A stretch of 64,000 nucleotides of DNA, taken from NCBI RefSeq assembly GCF_024539815.1, contig NZ_JAHHIU010000081.1, positions 1 to 64,000 of the forward strand, written 5' to 3'. Every line of letters begins with the position of its first letter. Position 1 is the stretch's first letter. Below, piece by piece: positions 15,469 through 26,473 of this stretch. Source of the DNA: Streptomyces hayashii. GTDB taxonomy: Bacteria; Actinomycetota; Actinomycetes; Streptomycetales; Streptomycetaceae. The notes under the pieces are model-generated. The model was not told the DNA's origin. It ran no database searches and saw nothing but the letters and a program-made list of their open reading frames with translations. The position numbers and the translations under genes are program-made.

Positions 15469-17415
15469 TCAGGTCCCGGTCCCCTCGTCGGTCCTGGTCT
15501 GCCGGGTGACGCCCGCGATCCGGTACGCGTCCGCCTCCTCCAGCGTCTCGTGTTCCAGCAGCGCCAGGGCCAGGGCGTCCAACTGCCCCCGGTGGTCGCG
15601 GAGTTTACGGCAGGCCTCCTCGTAGCAGTCGTCGACGATGCGCCGCATCTCGTGGTCGATGGCGTCGAGGGTCGCCGGGGCTGCGGCGAGACCGTAGGCC
15701 TGCTGGGCGTCGTTGGGGAGGGCGGAGAGACGGCCCACGCGTTCGCTCATGCCCCACCGCGCGACCATCCCGCGCGCGATGTTGGTGACCTGTTCCAGGT
15801 CGTTCTCGGCGCCGGTCGTGACGACGCCGTAGACGACCTGCTCGGCGGCCATGCCGCCGAGGGCGCCGATGATCCGGCCGCGCAGATACTCCTCGGAGAG
15901 GGCGTAGCGCTCCACCTCGGGGGTCGACATGGTCACCCCGAGGGCTCGGCCGCGCGGCACGATGGTGACCTTGCGGACCGGGTCGGCGCCGGGTTGCAGC
16001 ATGCCCAGGAGGGCGTGGCCGCTCTCGTGGAAGGCGGTGCGCCGGCGGTCCTCCTCGGGCATGATCAGCGTGCGCTCGGCCCCGAGCTGCACCTTCTCCA
16101 GCGCCTCGGACAGGTCGGACTGCGTCACCTGGTCCTGTTTGCGCTTCACGGCGAGCAGCGCGGCCTCGTTGGCGAGATTGGCCAGATCCGCTCCCGTCAT
16201 GCCGGGGGTGGTGCGGGCCACCCGGGTCAGGTCCACGTCGGGCGCGAGCGGGATGTCGCGGGTGTGGATGGCGAGGATCGCCTCACGGCCGGCGCGGTCC
16301 GGCGGGGAGACGCTCACCACCCGGTCGAAGCGGCCGGGCCGGGTCAGCGCCGGGTCGAGGATGTCGGCGCGGTTGGTCGCCGCGATGACGATGACGCCCT
16401 CGGAGCCGGTGAACCCGTCCATCTCGGTGAGGATCTGGTTCAGGGTCTGCTCCCGCTCGTCGTGACCGCTCACCGAGGCGCCGCCGCCGCGGGCCCGGCC
16501 GATGGTGTCGATCTCGTCGATGAAGATGATCGACGGCGCCACCTTGCGGGCCTCGGCGAACAGCTCGCGGACCCGGGACGCGCCGACGCCGACGATCATC
16601 TCGATGAACTCGGAGGCCGAGGCGGAGAAGAACGGCACGCCGGCCTCGCCCGCCACCGCGCGCGCCAGCAGGGTCTTGCCGGTGCCCGGCGAGCCTGCGA
16701 GCAGGACGCCGCGGGGCATCTTCGCGCCCATCCGGCGGTACAGCTCGGGGTGTTCCAGGAAGTCGACGACGTCGTCCAGCTCGCCCTTGACCTCGTCGAT
16801 GCCGGCGACGTCGGCGAACGTGGTGCGCCGGCCGTCGGGGCGCAGTTCCACCGGCCTGGGCGGGGCCTTGCGCCCGAGCATGCCGCCCGCGCCGCCGAGG
16901 CCGCCTCCGAAGCGCCGGGCGAAGAAGATCCACAGGGCCGCGAGCACCACGATCGGGGCCAGCGAGATCAGCACGTTGGACAGCAGGCTGCGCTGCTGCA
17001 CGACCGGCCGCGCGGTCACCGTGACGTCCTTGCGGTCCAGGCTCTGCCAGAGATCGTCGTCCGCGAAGGCCGGGCGCTGGGTCTTGAACGTGGTGTACTT
17101 CCCGCCGCCGTCGGGGTCGTCGCGGGCCTTCTTGAGCCGGCCCTGGATCGCGTCGCCCTTGGAGTAGATCTTGTCGACGTTGCCCGAGTCGACCTGTCTG
17201 CTGAACTCCGTGTAGGAGATCGTCGGCTCGTCTCCCCCACCGAGGTAGTTCAGCCCGATGTACACCAGCAGGAAGACGACCACGGCGGTGACGGCCAGCC
17301 CCCACCAGCGGCCGCGCGTCCTCCTGCCGCCCGGGGGACGTGATCCGTCGTCGGGGGTGCCCTCGGTGCGCCATGGCTGTTCCGGAGTCTTGCGCGCCGG
17401 AGCGGCATTGCTCAT
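15469..17415 (-). CDS. ftsH: ATP-dependent zinc metalloprotease FtsH
   Basis: This 648-residue membrane AAA+ protease has an N-terminal helix (about 37-59), a periplasmic-side domain and a second helix (about 146-166). The AAA core has Walker A GSPGTGKT (usually GPPGTGKT), pore loop FIEM and Walker B IIFIDEID. The zinc site is HESGH (usually HEAGH), with downstream G-A-E-N-D-L supplying the third ligand. It degrades membrane and short-lived cytosolic proteins. The two substitutions are conservative. Many Streptomyces carry a second, more canonical FtsH elsewhere, so this may be the accessory paralogue. Confidence 0.96.
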   Translation of the reverse strand: MSNAAPARKTPEQPWRTEGTPDDGSRPPGGRRTRGRWWGLAVTAVVVFLLVYIGLNYLGGGDEPTISYTEFSRQVDSGNVDKIYSKGDAIQGRLKKARDDPDGGGKYTTFKTQRPAFADDDLWQSLDRKDVTVTARPVVQQRSLLSNVLISLAPIVVLAALWIFFARRFGGGLGGAGGMLGRKAPPRPVELRPDGRRTTFADVAGIDEVKGELDDVVDFLEHPELYRRMGAKMPRGVLLAGSPGTGKTLLARAVAGEAGVPFFSASASEFIEMIVGVGASRVRELFAEARKVAPSIIFIDEIDTIGRARGGGASVSGHDEREQTLNQILTEMDGFTGSEGVIVIAATNRADILDPALTRPGRFDRVVSVSPPDRAGREAILAIHTRDIPLAPDVDLTRVARTTPGMTGADLANLANEAALLAVKRKQDQVTQSDLSEALEKVQLGAERTLIMPEEDRRRTAFHESGHALLGMLQPGADPVRKVTIVPRGRALGVTMSTPEVERYALSEEYLRGRIIGALGGMAAEQVVYGVVTTGAENDLEQVTNIARGMVARWGMSERVGRLSALPNDAQQAYGLAAAPATLDAIDHEMRRIVDDCYEEACRKLRDHRGQLDALALALLEHETLEEADAYRIAGVTRQTRTDEGTGT

Positions 17416-17501
17416 ATCTGGACGTTACGACAGAGCCCCGGGCACGGCATGCGCTGAGGGCGCCCCCCGGCTCGGGAGAGCGCCCTCGGCGGTGTCGGAT
17501 C

Positions 17502-19052
17502 TCAGCCCATGAACTTCTTGAACTCGTCCGGCAGCTCGAAGTCCTGAGCGCCCTGCTGCGGCAGCCCGAGCGCGTTTCCGCCCTGCGCCTGGGCCTCGCG
17601 GCGCTGGGCCGCCTCCAGCTCCTGCTGCTTGCGCTTCATCGGGTTGCCGGAGCGCTGCTTGCCCTTGGCCTGCTTGGGCTGCTTCTTCGTCCGGCCGGCG
17701 CCGCCGCCCATGCCCGGCATCCCCGGCATTCCGGGCATGCCGCCGCCCTGAGCCATGCGGGACATCATCTTGCGGGCCTCGAAGAACCGCTCCACCAGGC
17801 CCTTCACGGCGCTGACCTCGACGCCGGAGCCCTTGGCGATACGGGCGCGGCGCGAGCCGTTGATGATGGTCGGTTCCTGGCGCTCGGCCGGGGTCATCGA
17901 CTTGATGATCGCGGCCGTGCGGTCGACGTCCCGCTCGTCGAGGTTGGCGATCTGGTCCTTGATCTGGCCCATGCCGGGCAGCATGCCGAGCAGCTTGGAG
18001 ATGCTGCCCATCTTCCTGACCTGCTCCATCTGGGCCAGGAAGTCGTCCAGGGTGAAGTCCTGGCCCTTCTTGGACGCCAGCTTGGAGGCCATCTTCTGGG
18101 CCTCTTCCTGGCTGAACGTCTTCTCCGCCTGCTCGATCAGGGTGAGCAGGTCACCCATGTCGAGGATGCGGGAGGCCATCCGGTCAGGGTGGAAGGCGTC
18201 GAACTCGTCGAGCTTCTCGCCGTTCGACGCGAACATGATCGGCTTGCCGGTCACGGAGGCGATCGACAGGGCGGCGCCGCCGCGGGCGTCGCCGTCGAGC
18301 TTCGACAGCACCACGCCGTCGAAGCCGACGCCGTCACGGAACGCCTCGGCGGTGTTGACCGCGTCCTGACCGATCATCGCGTCGACGACGAAGAGGATCT
18401 CGTCGGGCGAGACGGCGTCGCGGATGTCCGCGGCCTGCCGCATCAGCTCGGCGTCGATGCCGAGCCGGCCGGCGGTGTCCACGATCACGATGTCGTGGAC
18501 CTTGGCCTTCGCGAACTCGATGGAGTCCTTGGCGACCTGCACCGGGTCGCCCACGCCGTTGCCCGGCTGCGGGGCGTAGACGGCCACGCCGGCGCGCTCG
18601 GCGACGACGCTGAGCTGGTTGACGGCGTTGGGGCGCTGAAGGTCGCAGGCGACGAGCAGCGGCGAGTGGCCCTGTTCCTTCAGCCAGCGGCCGAGCTTGC
18701 CCGCGAGGGTGGTCTTACCGGCGCCCTGCAGACCCGCGAGCATGATCACGGTGGGCGGCTGCTTGGCGAAGCGCAGGCGGCGGGTCTCGCCGCCGAGGAT
18801 CGTGACGAGTTCGTCGTTGACGATCTTCAGGACCTGCTGGGCGGGGTTCAGCGCCTTGGAGACCTCGGAGCCGAGGGCCCGCTCCTTGACGTTCTTGATG
18901 AACGTGCGGACGACGGGCAGGGCCACGTCGGCCTCAAGGAGCGCGATGCGGATCTCGCGCGCCGTGGCGTCGATGTCCGCTTCGCTCAGGCGCCCCTTGC
19001 CGCGCAAGTTCTTGAAGGTCGCTGAAAGGCGATCGGAGAGAGTATCGAACAC
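17502..19052 (-). CDS. ffh: Signal recognition particle protein Ffh
   Basis: This 516-residue SRP54 GTPase begins (V/M)-F-D-T-L-S-D-R at GTG 19052. The NG domain shows GLQGAGKT (G1), DTAGRLG (G3) and SKLDGDARGG (G4 region). The M domain has the RNA-binding R-I-A-K-G-S-G. The C-terminal tail is Met/Gly/Pro-rich with three P-G-M repeats, then a Lys/Gln-rich stretch typical of actinobacteria. Ffh binds signal sequences and 4.5S RNA and docks with FtsY (26474-27688, also here). Confidence 0.98.
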   Translation of the reverse strand: MFDTLSDRLSATFKNLRGKGRLSEADIDATAREIRIALLEADVALPVVRTFIKNVKERALGSEVSKALNPAQQVLKIVNDELVTILGGETRRLRFAKQPPTVIMLAGLQGAGKTTLAGKLGRWLKEQGHSPLLVACDLQRPNAVNQLSVVAERAGVAVYAPQPGNGVGDPVQVAKDSIEFAKAKVHDIVIVDTAGRLGIDAELMRQAADIRDAVSPDEILFVVDAMIGQDAVNTAEAFRDGVGFDGVVLSKLDGDARGGAALSIASVTGKPIMFASNGEKLDEFDAFHPDRMASRILDMGDLLTLIEQAEKTFSQEEAQKMASKLASKKGQDFTLDDFLAQMEQVRKMGSISKLLGMLPGMGQIKDQIANLDERDVDRTAAIIKSMTPAERQEPTIINGSRRARIAKGSGVEVSAVKGLVERFFEARKMMSRMAQGGGMPGMPGMPGMGGGAGRTKKQPKQAKGKQRSGNPMKRKQQELEAAQRREAQAQGGNALGLPQQGAQDFELPDEFKKFMG

Positions 19053-19172
19053 GGCGGCGTCGGTCCTCGGAGTCGGGGGCAGTCTGAGCGTCTTCCAGGG
19101 TATCCGGCCGCGCAAGACATTCGTCCCCGCCTGCTGGATCCGGCGGACGGGGACGACTCGCGCGGCCCGGGC

Positions 19173-21620
19173 TCACGCCCGCAGCGTCTCCTCCAGCTTG
19201 CGGGTGACGGAGGCGGCCTCGTCCCCGGGCAGGGGCGCGCCGTCGGAGCCGGTGACGTAGAAGGCGTCCACGGCGTTCGCGCCGAGGGTGGAGACGTGCA
19301 TGCTGCGCACGTGCAGTCCCTCGTCCTCCAGGGCCTGTCCGATCCGGAACAGCAGGCCCGGCGCGTCCTGGGCGCGCACCTCGATGACGGTGGCGTGCCG
19401 GGAGGCCGCGGAGGCCACCGTCACGCGCGGCGGGGGCGCCACCACGCCCCGGCGGCGGGGGTAGGCGGCGTCGCGTTCGGCGAGCCGTCCGCCGATGTCC
19501 AGCGAGCCGTCCAGGGCCCGTACGAGGTCGGCGCGGAGCCGGGCGGCCTGGGGCAGGGAGCCGTACTCGGCGGCGACCCGCCAGTTCAGCAGCAGGACGG
19601 AGCCCTCGACCCCGGTCGGCAGGTCCAGGGCGCGCAGCTCGGCGGTGCGGACGGTGAGCCGGTGCACGGCGAGCACGCCGGCCACCGCGGGCAGCACGCC
19701 GGCCTGGTCGGGCACCGCGATGAGCAGCTCCACCCCGAGCGGCTCGGGGTCGTCGGCGGGCCGGTCCTCGGCGGGCGGCTCGGTCTGGGCGCGCAGGGAC
19801 AGCACCGGGCTGCCGGTGGCGATCGCCTCGATGGCGAGCCGTTCCTGCTCGGCGGTGGGCGCGGCCGCGTCGGGCGCCTCGGGCTCGTCCCCGGCGAACA
19901 CCGCCGCGACCCGCTTGACCAGGTCCGCCACGAGCGAACCCCGCCAGGAGGACCAGGCGGCGGGACCGGTGGCGAGCGCGTCCGCCTCGGTGAGCGCGTG
20001 CAGCAGCTCCAGGGTGCTCGGCGAGCCGACCGCGTCGGCGACCGAGCGGACCGTGGCCGGGTCCTCCAAATCTCGCCGGGTGGCCGTCTCGATGAGCAGC
20101 AGGTGGTGCCGGACGAGGGAGGACAGCACGGCCACGTCCGCACGGTCGAAGCCGATGCGTGCGGCCACGTCCTTGGCGATGATCTCGCCCGCCACGGAGT
20201 GGTCGCCGGGCCAGCCCTTGCCGATGTCGTGCAGCAGGGCGGCGACCAGGAGGAGGTCGGGGCGGCTGACGCGGCGGGTGAACTCGGAGGCGCGCACGGC
20301 CGTCTCGATGAGGTGCCGGTCGACGGTCCAGATGTGCACGGCGTTGCGCTGGGGCCGGCAGCGCACCCGCTCCCAGTCGGGCAGCAGCTGCGTGATCAGG
20401 CCCTCGGCCTCCAGCGCCTCCCAGACCTCGACGGTGGGCCGGCCGGAGCCGAGCAGGGTGACCAGCTGCTGGCGGGCCTCCGCGGGCCAGGGCGTGGGCA
20501 GGGGGCGCACGGTCGCGGCGAGGCGCCGCACGGCGTGCAGGGAGAGCGGGAGGCCTGCCTGTGCGGCGGCGGCCGCGGCGCGCAGCGGGAGCACCGGGTC
20601 GCGTTCGGGGCGTGCGGCACGGGCGAGGACCACCTCGCCGTCCTGCTCGACGACGCCCTCCGCCAGCGGCGACCGCTCGGGCGCGGGCTTGCCGCCGCCC
20701 AGTATGGCGCGCAGCCGGGGCCGCACGGCGCGCGAGCGCAGTACGCGCCCCACCTCACGCCAGGTGACGTCGCTCGCGTACGAGATGACGCGGGCCGCCT
20801 CGTACACCTGCCGCAGCAGGGTGTCCGCGTCGAGCAGGCCCAGCTCGGCGGCGACCTGGTCCTGTTCCTGGAGGGCGAGCCGGTCCGTCGCGCGGCCGGT
20901 GGCCAGGTGCAGGGCGTCGCGTACGTCGAGGAGCCGGCGGCGGGCGTCGTCGAGGCCCTCGCGGGGCGCGTCCGCCAGCCAGGAGGCGGCGACGGCGCGC
21001 AGTGCGGTGGCGTCCCGCAGCCCGCCCCGCGCCTCCTTGAGGTCGGGTTCCAGCAGGTACTGGAGCTCTCCCTGGCGTTCGGCGCGCTCCGCGCAGAGTT
21101 CCTGGAGCTCGGGCAGCCGCTTGGGCGCCTGGTTGCGCCAGTCGGCGAGGACCGACGTCCGCAGCCCGGCGGTCAGACCGAGGTCGCCGGCGAGGTGGCG
21201 GGCGTCCAGCAGGCCGAGCTGGACCTTGAGGTCCTCCCCGGCGGTCTTGCGGGCCTCCGCCGGGGTGCGCACGGAGTGGTCGAGGTCGAGGCCCAGATCC
21301 CAGACGGGGTACCAGAGGCGGTCGGCGAGGGCCGCGACCGCCTTGCCGTCGGCGCCGTCGTGCAGCAGGAGGAGGTCGAGGTCGCTGCGCGGGGACAGCT
21401 CGCCGCGGCCGTAGCCGCCGACGGCGACCAGGGAGACGCCCTTCAGGTCCTCGGCGCCGGCGCCGAACAGCCCGGCCAGCCATTCGTCGGTCAGTTCGGC
21501 GAGGGCCGCACGGCGCGGCGGCCCGGACCGCGCCCCCTCGGTGAGGAGGCGCAGCCGGGCCGCCGCGTAGCCGCTGGGTCCCGAGTCCTCTGCATCGTTG
21601 CGCATGTCCGTACTCGTCAC
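19173..21620 (-). CDS. glnD: PII protein nucleotidyltransferase GlnD
   Basis: This 815-residue protein contains the nucleotidyltransferase motif (G-G-Y-G-R-G-E-L-S-P-R-S-D-L-D near residue 69), a GlnD central region, an HD hydrolase domain (L-L-H-D-I-G-K-G-W-P near 460), and two C-terminal ACT domains (from about 630 and 740). In Streptomyces GlnD adenylylates GlnK at Tyr51 rather than uridylylating it. GTG 21620 is chosen because AGGAG lies seven bases upstream; the ATG at 21605 is the alternative. It is third gene of amtB-glnK-glnD, 26 bases after glnK. Confidence 0.97.
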   Translation of the reverse strand: MTSTDMRNDAEDSGPSGYAAARLRLLTEGARSGPPRRAALAELTDEWLAGLFGAGAEDLKGVSLVAVGGYGRGELSPRSDLDLLLLHDGADGKAVAALADRLWYPVWDLGLDLDHSVRTPAEARKTAGEDLKVQLGLLDARHLAGDLGLTAGLRTSVLADWRNQAPKRLPELQELCAERAERQGELQYLLEPDLKEARGGLRDATALRAVAASWLADAPREGLDDARRRLLDVRDALHLATGRATDRLALQEQDQVAAELGLLDADTLLRQVYEAARVISYASDVTWREVGRVLRSRAVRPRLRAILGGGKPAPERSPLAEGVVEQDGEVVLARAARPERDPVLPLRAAAAAAQAGLPLSLHAVRRLAATVRPLPTPWPAEARQQLVTLLGSGRPTVEVWEALEAEGLITQLLPDWERVRCRPQRNAVHIWTVDRHLIETAVRASEFTRRVSRPDLLLVAALLHDIGKGWPGDHSVAGEIIAKDVAARIGFDRADVAVLSSLVRHHLLLIETATRRDLEDPATVRSVADAVGSPSTLELLHALTEADALATGPAAWSSWRGSLVADLVKRVAAVFAGDEPEAPDAAAPTAEQERLAIEAIATGSPVLSLRAQTEPPAEDRPADDPEPLGVELLIAVPDQAGVLPAVAGVLAVHRLTVRTAELRALDLPTGVEGSVLLLNWRVAAEYGSLPQAARLRADLVRALDGSLDIGGRLAERDAAYPRRRGVVAPPPRVTVASAASRHATVIEVRAQDAPGLLFRIGQALEDEGLHVRSMHVSTLGANAVDAFYVTGSDGAPLPGDEAASVTRKLEETLRA

Positions 21621-21646
21621 CCAGCGACTCCTGTTCTGTTCTGCCG

Positions 21647-23654
<2,008 letters not shown>

Positions 23655-25139
23655 TCAGACCGCCTCGGCCGTCTCCGGGAGCTCGATGGTGAGCCGTTCG
23701 GTGAGGTCCACGACCTCGGAGAGCTCACCGAAATCGCGTACAGCGCTGTCCACGGTCTTGCGGATACGCGTGTTCACCCGCTCGGAGCGCACCTTCTTCG
23801 CCTCCTTCATGGCCTGGGTGGCGAGGGTGGCGCTCTGCTCGGGCTCACGCTGCAGCAGATGGACGGTGGCCATGCCGATCAGGTTCAGCACATAGGACCG
23901 CTGGTGGTCGCTGTCGCCCGCGAACAGCTCGACGGCCCTGCGCATCAGGGGCTCGGCCAGCGAGGCGTACGTGGGGCTGCGGCCGGCGACATAGGCGAGG
24001 TCGCGGAAGGAGTGGCTGTTCTCGCCGTACAGCTCGGCCTCGGAGAAGAAGCGGATCCAGTCCGGGTCGGGCTCGTCCCACTCGTCGGCTTCGGCGAAGG
24101 TGTCCTCGGCCATCCGCACCGCCCGCTTGCACCGGCCGGGCTGCCCCATGTTGGCGTAGGCGCGGGCCTCCATCGCATACAGCATGGACTGGGTGCGCGG
24201 ACTGGCGCAGTCCCGGCTGCCGTACTGCGCGAGGTGGATCAGCTCCAGAGCGTCCTCGGGCCGGCCGAGGTGGATCATCTGGCGGCTCATGCTGGACAGG
24301 ACGTAGCTGCCGAGCGGCCGGTCGCCGGCCTCCTTGGCGGCGTGCAGCGCGAGGACGAAGTACTTCTGCGCGGTGGGTTGCAGCCCGACGTCGTACGACA
24401 TCCAGCCCGCCAGCTCCGCCAGTTCGGCGGCGACCTTGAACAGCTTCTTCGAGGTGGCCTCGGGCTGCGGTTCCTGGAGCAGGTCGGTCACCTCGTGCAG
24501 CTGCCCGACGACCGCCTTTCGGCGCAGGCCGCCTCCGCACTGCGCGTCCCACTGCCGGAACATCACGGTGGTGGACTCCAGCAGCTCCAGTTCGGGCCGG
24601 GAGAGCCGGCCGCGGGCCCGGCTGGTCGGCATCGAGTCCGGTTCCGCGAGCTGGGCGGGGGGCGAGGGGACGAGCCAGCGCTGCATGGGCTCGATGAGGG
24701 ACGGCCCCGCGCACAGGGCGAGCGACGTGCCGAGGAAGCCGCGCCGGGCCAGCATCAGGTCGCTGCGCGAGAACTCGCTGAGCTGGGCCACCGTCTGCGG
24801 GGCCGTCCACGGCAGGTCGACGCCGGTCGCGGAGGGCGACTGGCGCGCGGCGCGCAGCCCGAGGTCCTCGACGGAGACGACGCAGCCGAACCGCTCGGAG
24901 AACAGCTCGGACAGGATCCTGGGGATGGGCTCGCGGGGGTTCTCGCCGTCCAGCCAGCGGCGCACCCGGGAGGTGTCCGTGGAGATGTGATTGGCGCCCA
25001 ACTGCCGCGCGCGGCGGTTGACTTGGCGGGCCAGTTCGCCCTTGGACCAGCCGCTGCGCACGAACCACGAAGTGAGCAGCTCGTTCGGGCGCTTGTCCGC
25101 GCCCGCAGCGTTGGTTCCGCTTCCGCCGTTGCCGCTCAC
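23655..25139 (-). CDS. nsdA: NsdA, TPR-type negative regulator of development and antibiotic production
   Basis: This 494-residue protein starts at GTG 25139 (S-G-N-G-G-S-G-T-N follows) with a GGGGG run eight bases upstream. The N-terminal third (about residues 20-110) resembles an atypical helix-turn-helix (W-S-K-G-E-L-A-R-Q-V-N-R-R-A). Helical TPR-like repeats fill the rest. In S. coelicolor deletion of nsdA raises actinorhodin and CDA production and accelerates sporulation. No enzymatic motif is visible. The divergent neighbour is the Prim-Pol gene. Confidence 0.93.
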   Translation of the reverse strand: MSGNGGSGTNAAGADKRPNELLTSWFVRSGWSKGELARQVNRRARQLGANHISTDTSRVRRWLDGENPREPIPRILSELFSERFGCVVSVEDLGLRAARQSPSATGVDLPWTAPQTVAQLSEFSRSDLMLARRGFLGTSLALCAGPSLIEPMQRWLVPSPPAQLAEPDSMPTSRARGRLSRPELELLESTTVMFRQWDAQCGGGLRRKAVVGQLHEVTDLLQEPQPEATSKKLFKVAAELAELAGWMSYDVGLQPTAQKYFVLALHAAKEAGDRPLGSYVLSSMSRQMIHLGRPEDALELIHLAQYGSRDCASPRTQSMLYAMEARAYANMGQPGRCKRAVRMAEDTFAEADEWDEPDPDWIRFFSEAELYGENSHSFRDLAYVAGRSPTYASLAEPLMRRAVELFAGDSDHQRSYVLNLIGMATVHLLQREPEQSATLATQAMKEAKKVRSERVNTRIRKTVDSAVRDFGELSEVVDLTERLTIELPETAEAV

Positions 25140-25608
25140 TGGAACGCCCCCATTCGTGAGACCACTTGTCACCGAGTGCGCCAAGCCCTATCAGAATGCC
25201 GGTAAATACGGCCCGCCGTACGGTACTTGTCACCCTTCGAACGGAAAGGCGACTTGCCTCCGGCATACCCACAAGCGCATGTGCCTCCATGACCCGCACA
25301 CTCAAAGTAGTCCTACGATCACGCTCCCAGCCACGGCGATCCCGGAAACGCCACCATTCGCCACCCCTTCGAATGAACTCTCGGCACCCCGCACGCGATT
25401 CACTTGACATAGGACGGCCGGGAGTGAGCGGAGCGAAGCACTCAGGGGCGCGAGCGGTCGAGCACACCACCGAGGACGCCTCCGGGCGCTGCCTGGAACG
25501 CCCGCCCCGCGGGAAGCGACAACACACAGAGTCACAGCACGGGACCGCTGCGTAACCATCGCCGCGTCGGACCCGTTGGAGGGGGCAGTCGGACCCGTTG
25601 GAGGGGGC
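25140..25608. other. Divergent intergenic region between nsdA and the Prim-Pol gene
   Basis: This 469-base gap must hold the promoters of both divergent genes. ACTTGTCACC occurs twice on the plus strand (25164-25173 and 25225-25234, 61 bases apart), close upstream of nsdA, and could be a regulator site. At the other end lies a 22-base tandem duplication covering the Prim-Pol ribosome-binding site. The GC content is locally lower than in flanking genes. No coding frame is supported. Confidence 0.55.
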
Positions 25609-25609
25609 A
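25566..25609 (+). repeat. Perfect 22-bp tandem duplication of a ribosome-binding site
   Basis: The 22-base unit starts GTCGGACCCGTTGGAG and ends GGGGGCA. It occurs at 25566-25587 and again at 25588-25609 without a mismatch. Each copy contains GGAGGGGG; the last A of the second copy is the A of the start ATG, while the first copy is followed by GTC and so has no start codon. It reads as a recent slippage duplication that leaves two Shine-Dalgarno sequences before one start. Confidence 0.85.
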
Positions 25610-26265
25610 TGGGCTTCACGATCGGCGGCATTCGCGAGATCCGATCCGGCGCGCGCAGGCGGGGCCGCTCGTCCGAGTGCACGGCCGTCGCCGAGTTCAC
25701 GGGACTGTGGGGCTGGGACGCGGTGCCGGGCGCGCGCGCCGCGGCGGGCGTCTGCTCGTGCGGACGCCGCGACTGCCGCGCTCCGGGCGCGCACCCTCTG
25801 GAGTTCGCCCCCCGGGTCCCCGCCGGAGCCACCCTCGACGACGTGACCAGGACGTGGTCGGAGTTCCCCGGCGCCGCGATCATGCTGCCCGTCGGGCGGG
25901 CGTTCGACGTGATCGACGTCGCCGAGGCCGCCGGTCGTCGCGCCCTGGTCCGCCTGGAGCGCATGGGCCTGCCCCTCGGCCCGGTCGTCGCCACCCCGCA
26001 AGGGCGCACCCAGTTCTTCGTGGCCCCCGGCGCCGCCGCGGAGCTGGCCGGCCTGCTCTACCGCATGGGCTGGGACGATCCGACCGCTCTCGACCTGCGC
26101 GGCCTCGGCCCCGGCACGCACATCACGGCCCCGCCCTCCGACCGCGGCGGCCTCGGCCCGGCGCGCTGGCTGCGCCCGCCCGCGCTGGACTCGGCCACCC
26201 GTCCCCCGGAGGCTCGGCTGCTGCTGGGCACCCTGGCCTACCTGGCCCACCGCTCACGCGCCTGA
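25609..26265 (+). CDS. Free-standing bifunctional DNA primase/polymerase N-terminal (Prim-Pol) domain protein
   Basis: This 218-residue protein has the Cys cluster C-S-C-G-R-R-D-C-R-A-P-G-A-H-P (about 46-60) that marks the Prim-Pol N-terminal domain of replicases on plasmids and phages. A D-V-I-D pair near residue 102 is a candidate metal site. No helicase or other domain follows, so it is only the primase-like half. In Streptomyces such proteins are chromosomal and of unknown role. The start at ATG 25609 has GGAGGGGG at good spacing. It is divergent from nsdA and convergent with ftsY. Confidence 0.8.
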   Translation: MGFTIGGIREIRSGARRRGRSSECTAVAEFTGLWGWDAVPGARAAAGVCSCGRRDCRAPGAHPLEFAPRVPAGATLDDVTRTWSEFPGAAIMLPVGRAFDVIDVAEAAGRRALVRLERMGLPLGPVVATPQGRTQFFVAPGAAAELAGLLYRMGWDDPTALDLRGLGPGTHITAPPSDRGGLGPARWLRPPALDSATRPPEARLLLGTLAYLAHRSRA

Positions 26266-26378
26266 GACGGACCGGCCACGCCGGCGGTACGGCGGTACGC
26301 CGGTCGCGTGCGTGCGCATGAGCTTTACGACGAGACCGGCCGCACCACGGGCCCGACCCGTGCGAGGGCGTGCACAGC

Positions 26379-26417
26379 GAAGCGCCCGCTCCCACTGGAC
26401 CTGGGGGCGGGCGCTTC
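26379..26417. terminator. Convergent terminator-like hairpin between Prim-Pol gene and ftsY
   Basis: A 16-base-pair stem (arms 26379-26394 and 26402-26417, one G-T pair, 7-base loop), the outer arm starting GAAGCGCCCGC. No T tract follows on either strand, as is common for Streptomyces terminators. It lies 114 bases after the Prim-Pol stop and 57 bases after the ftsY stop, so it can serve both. Confidence 0.65.
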
Positions 26418-26473
26418 TCGAAGCCGGTCCGGAGGCGGCCGACGCTCGCTCGGCCCCGGACGTCCCGCTCTTC

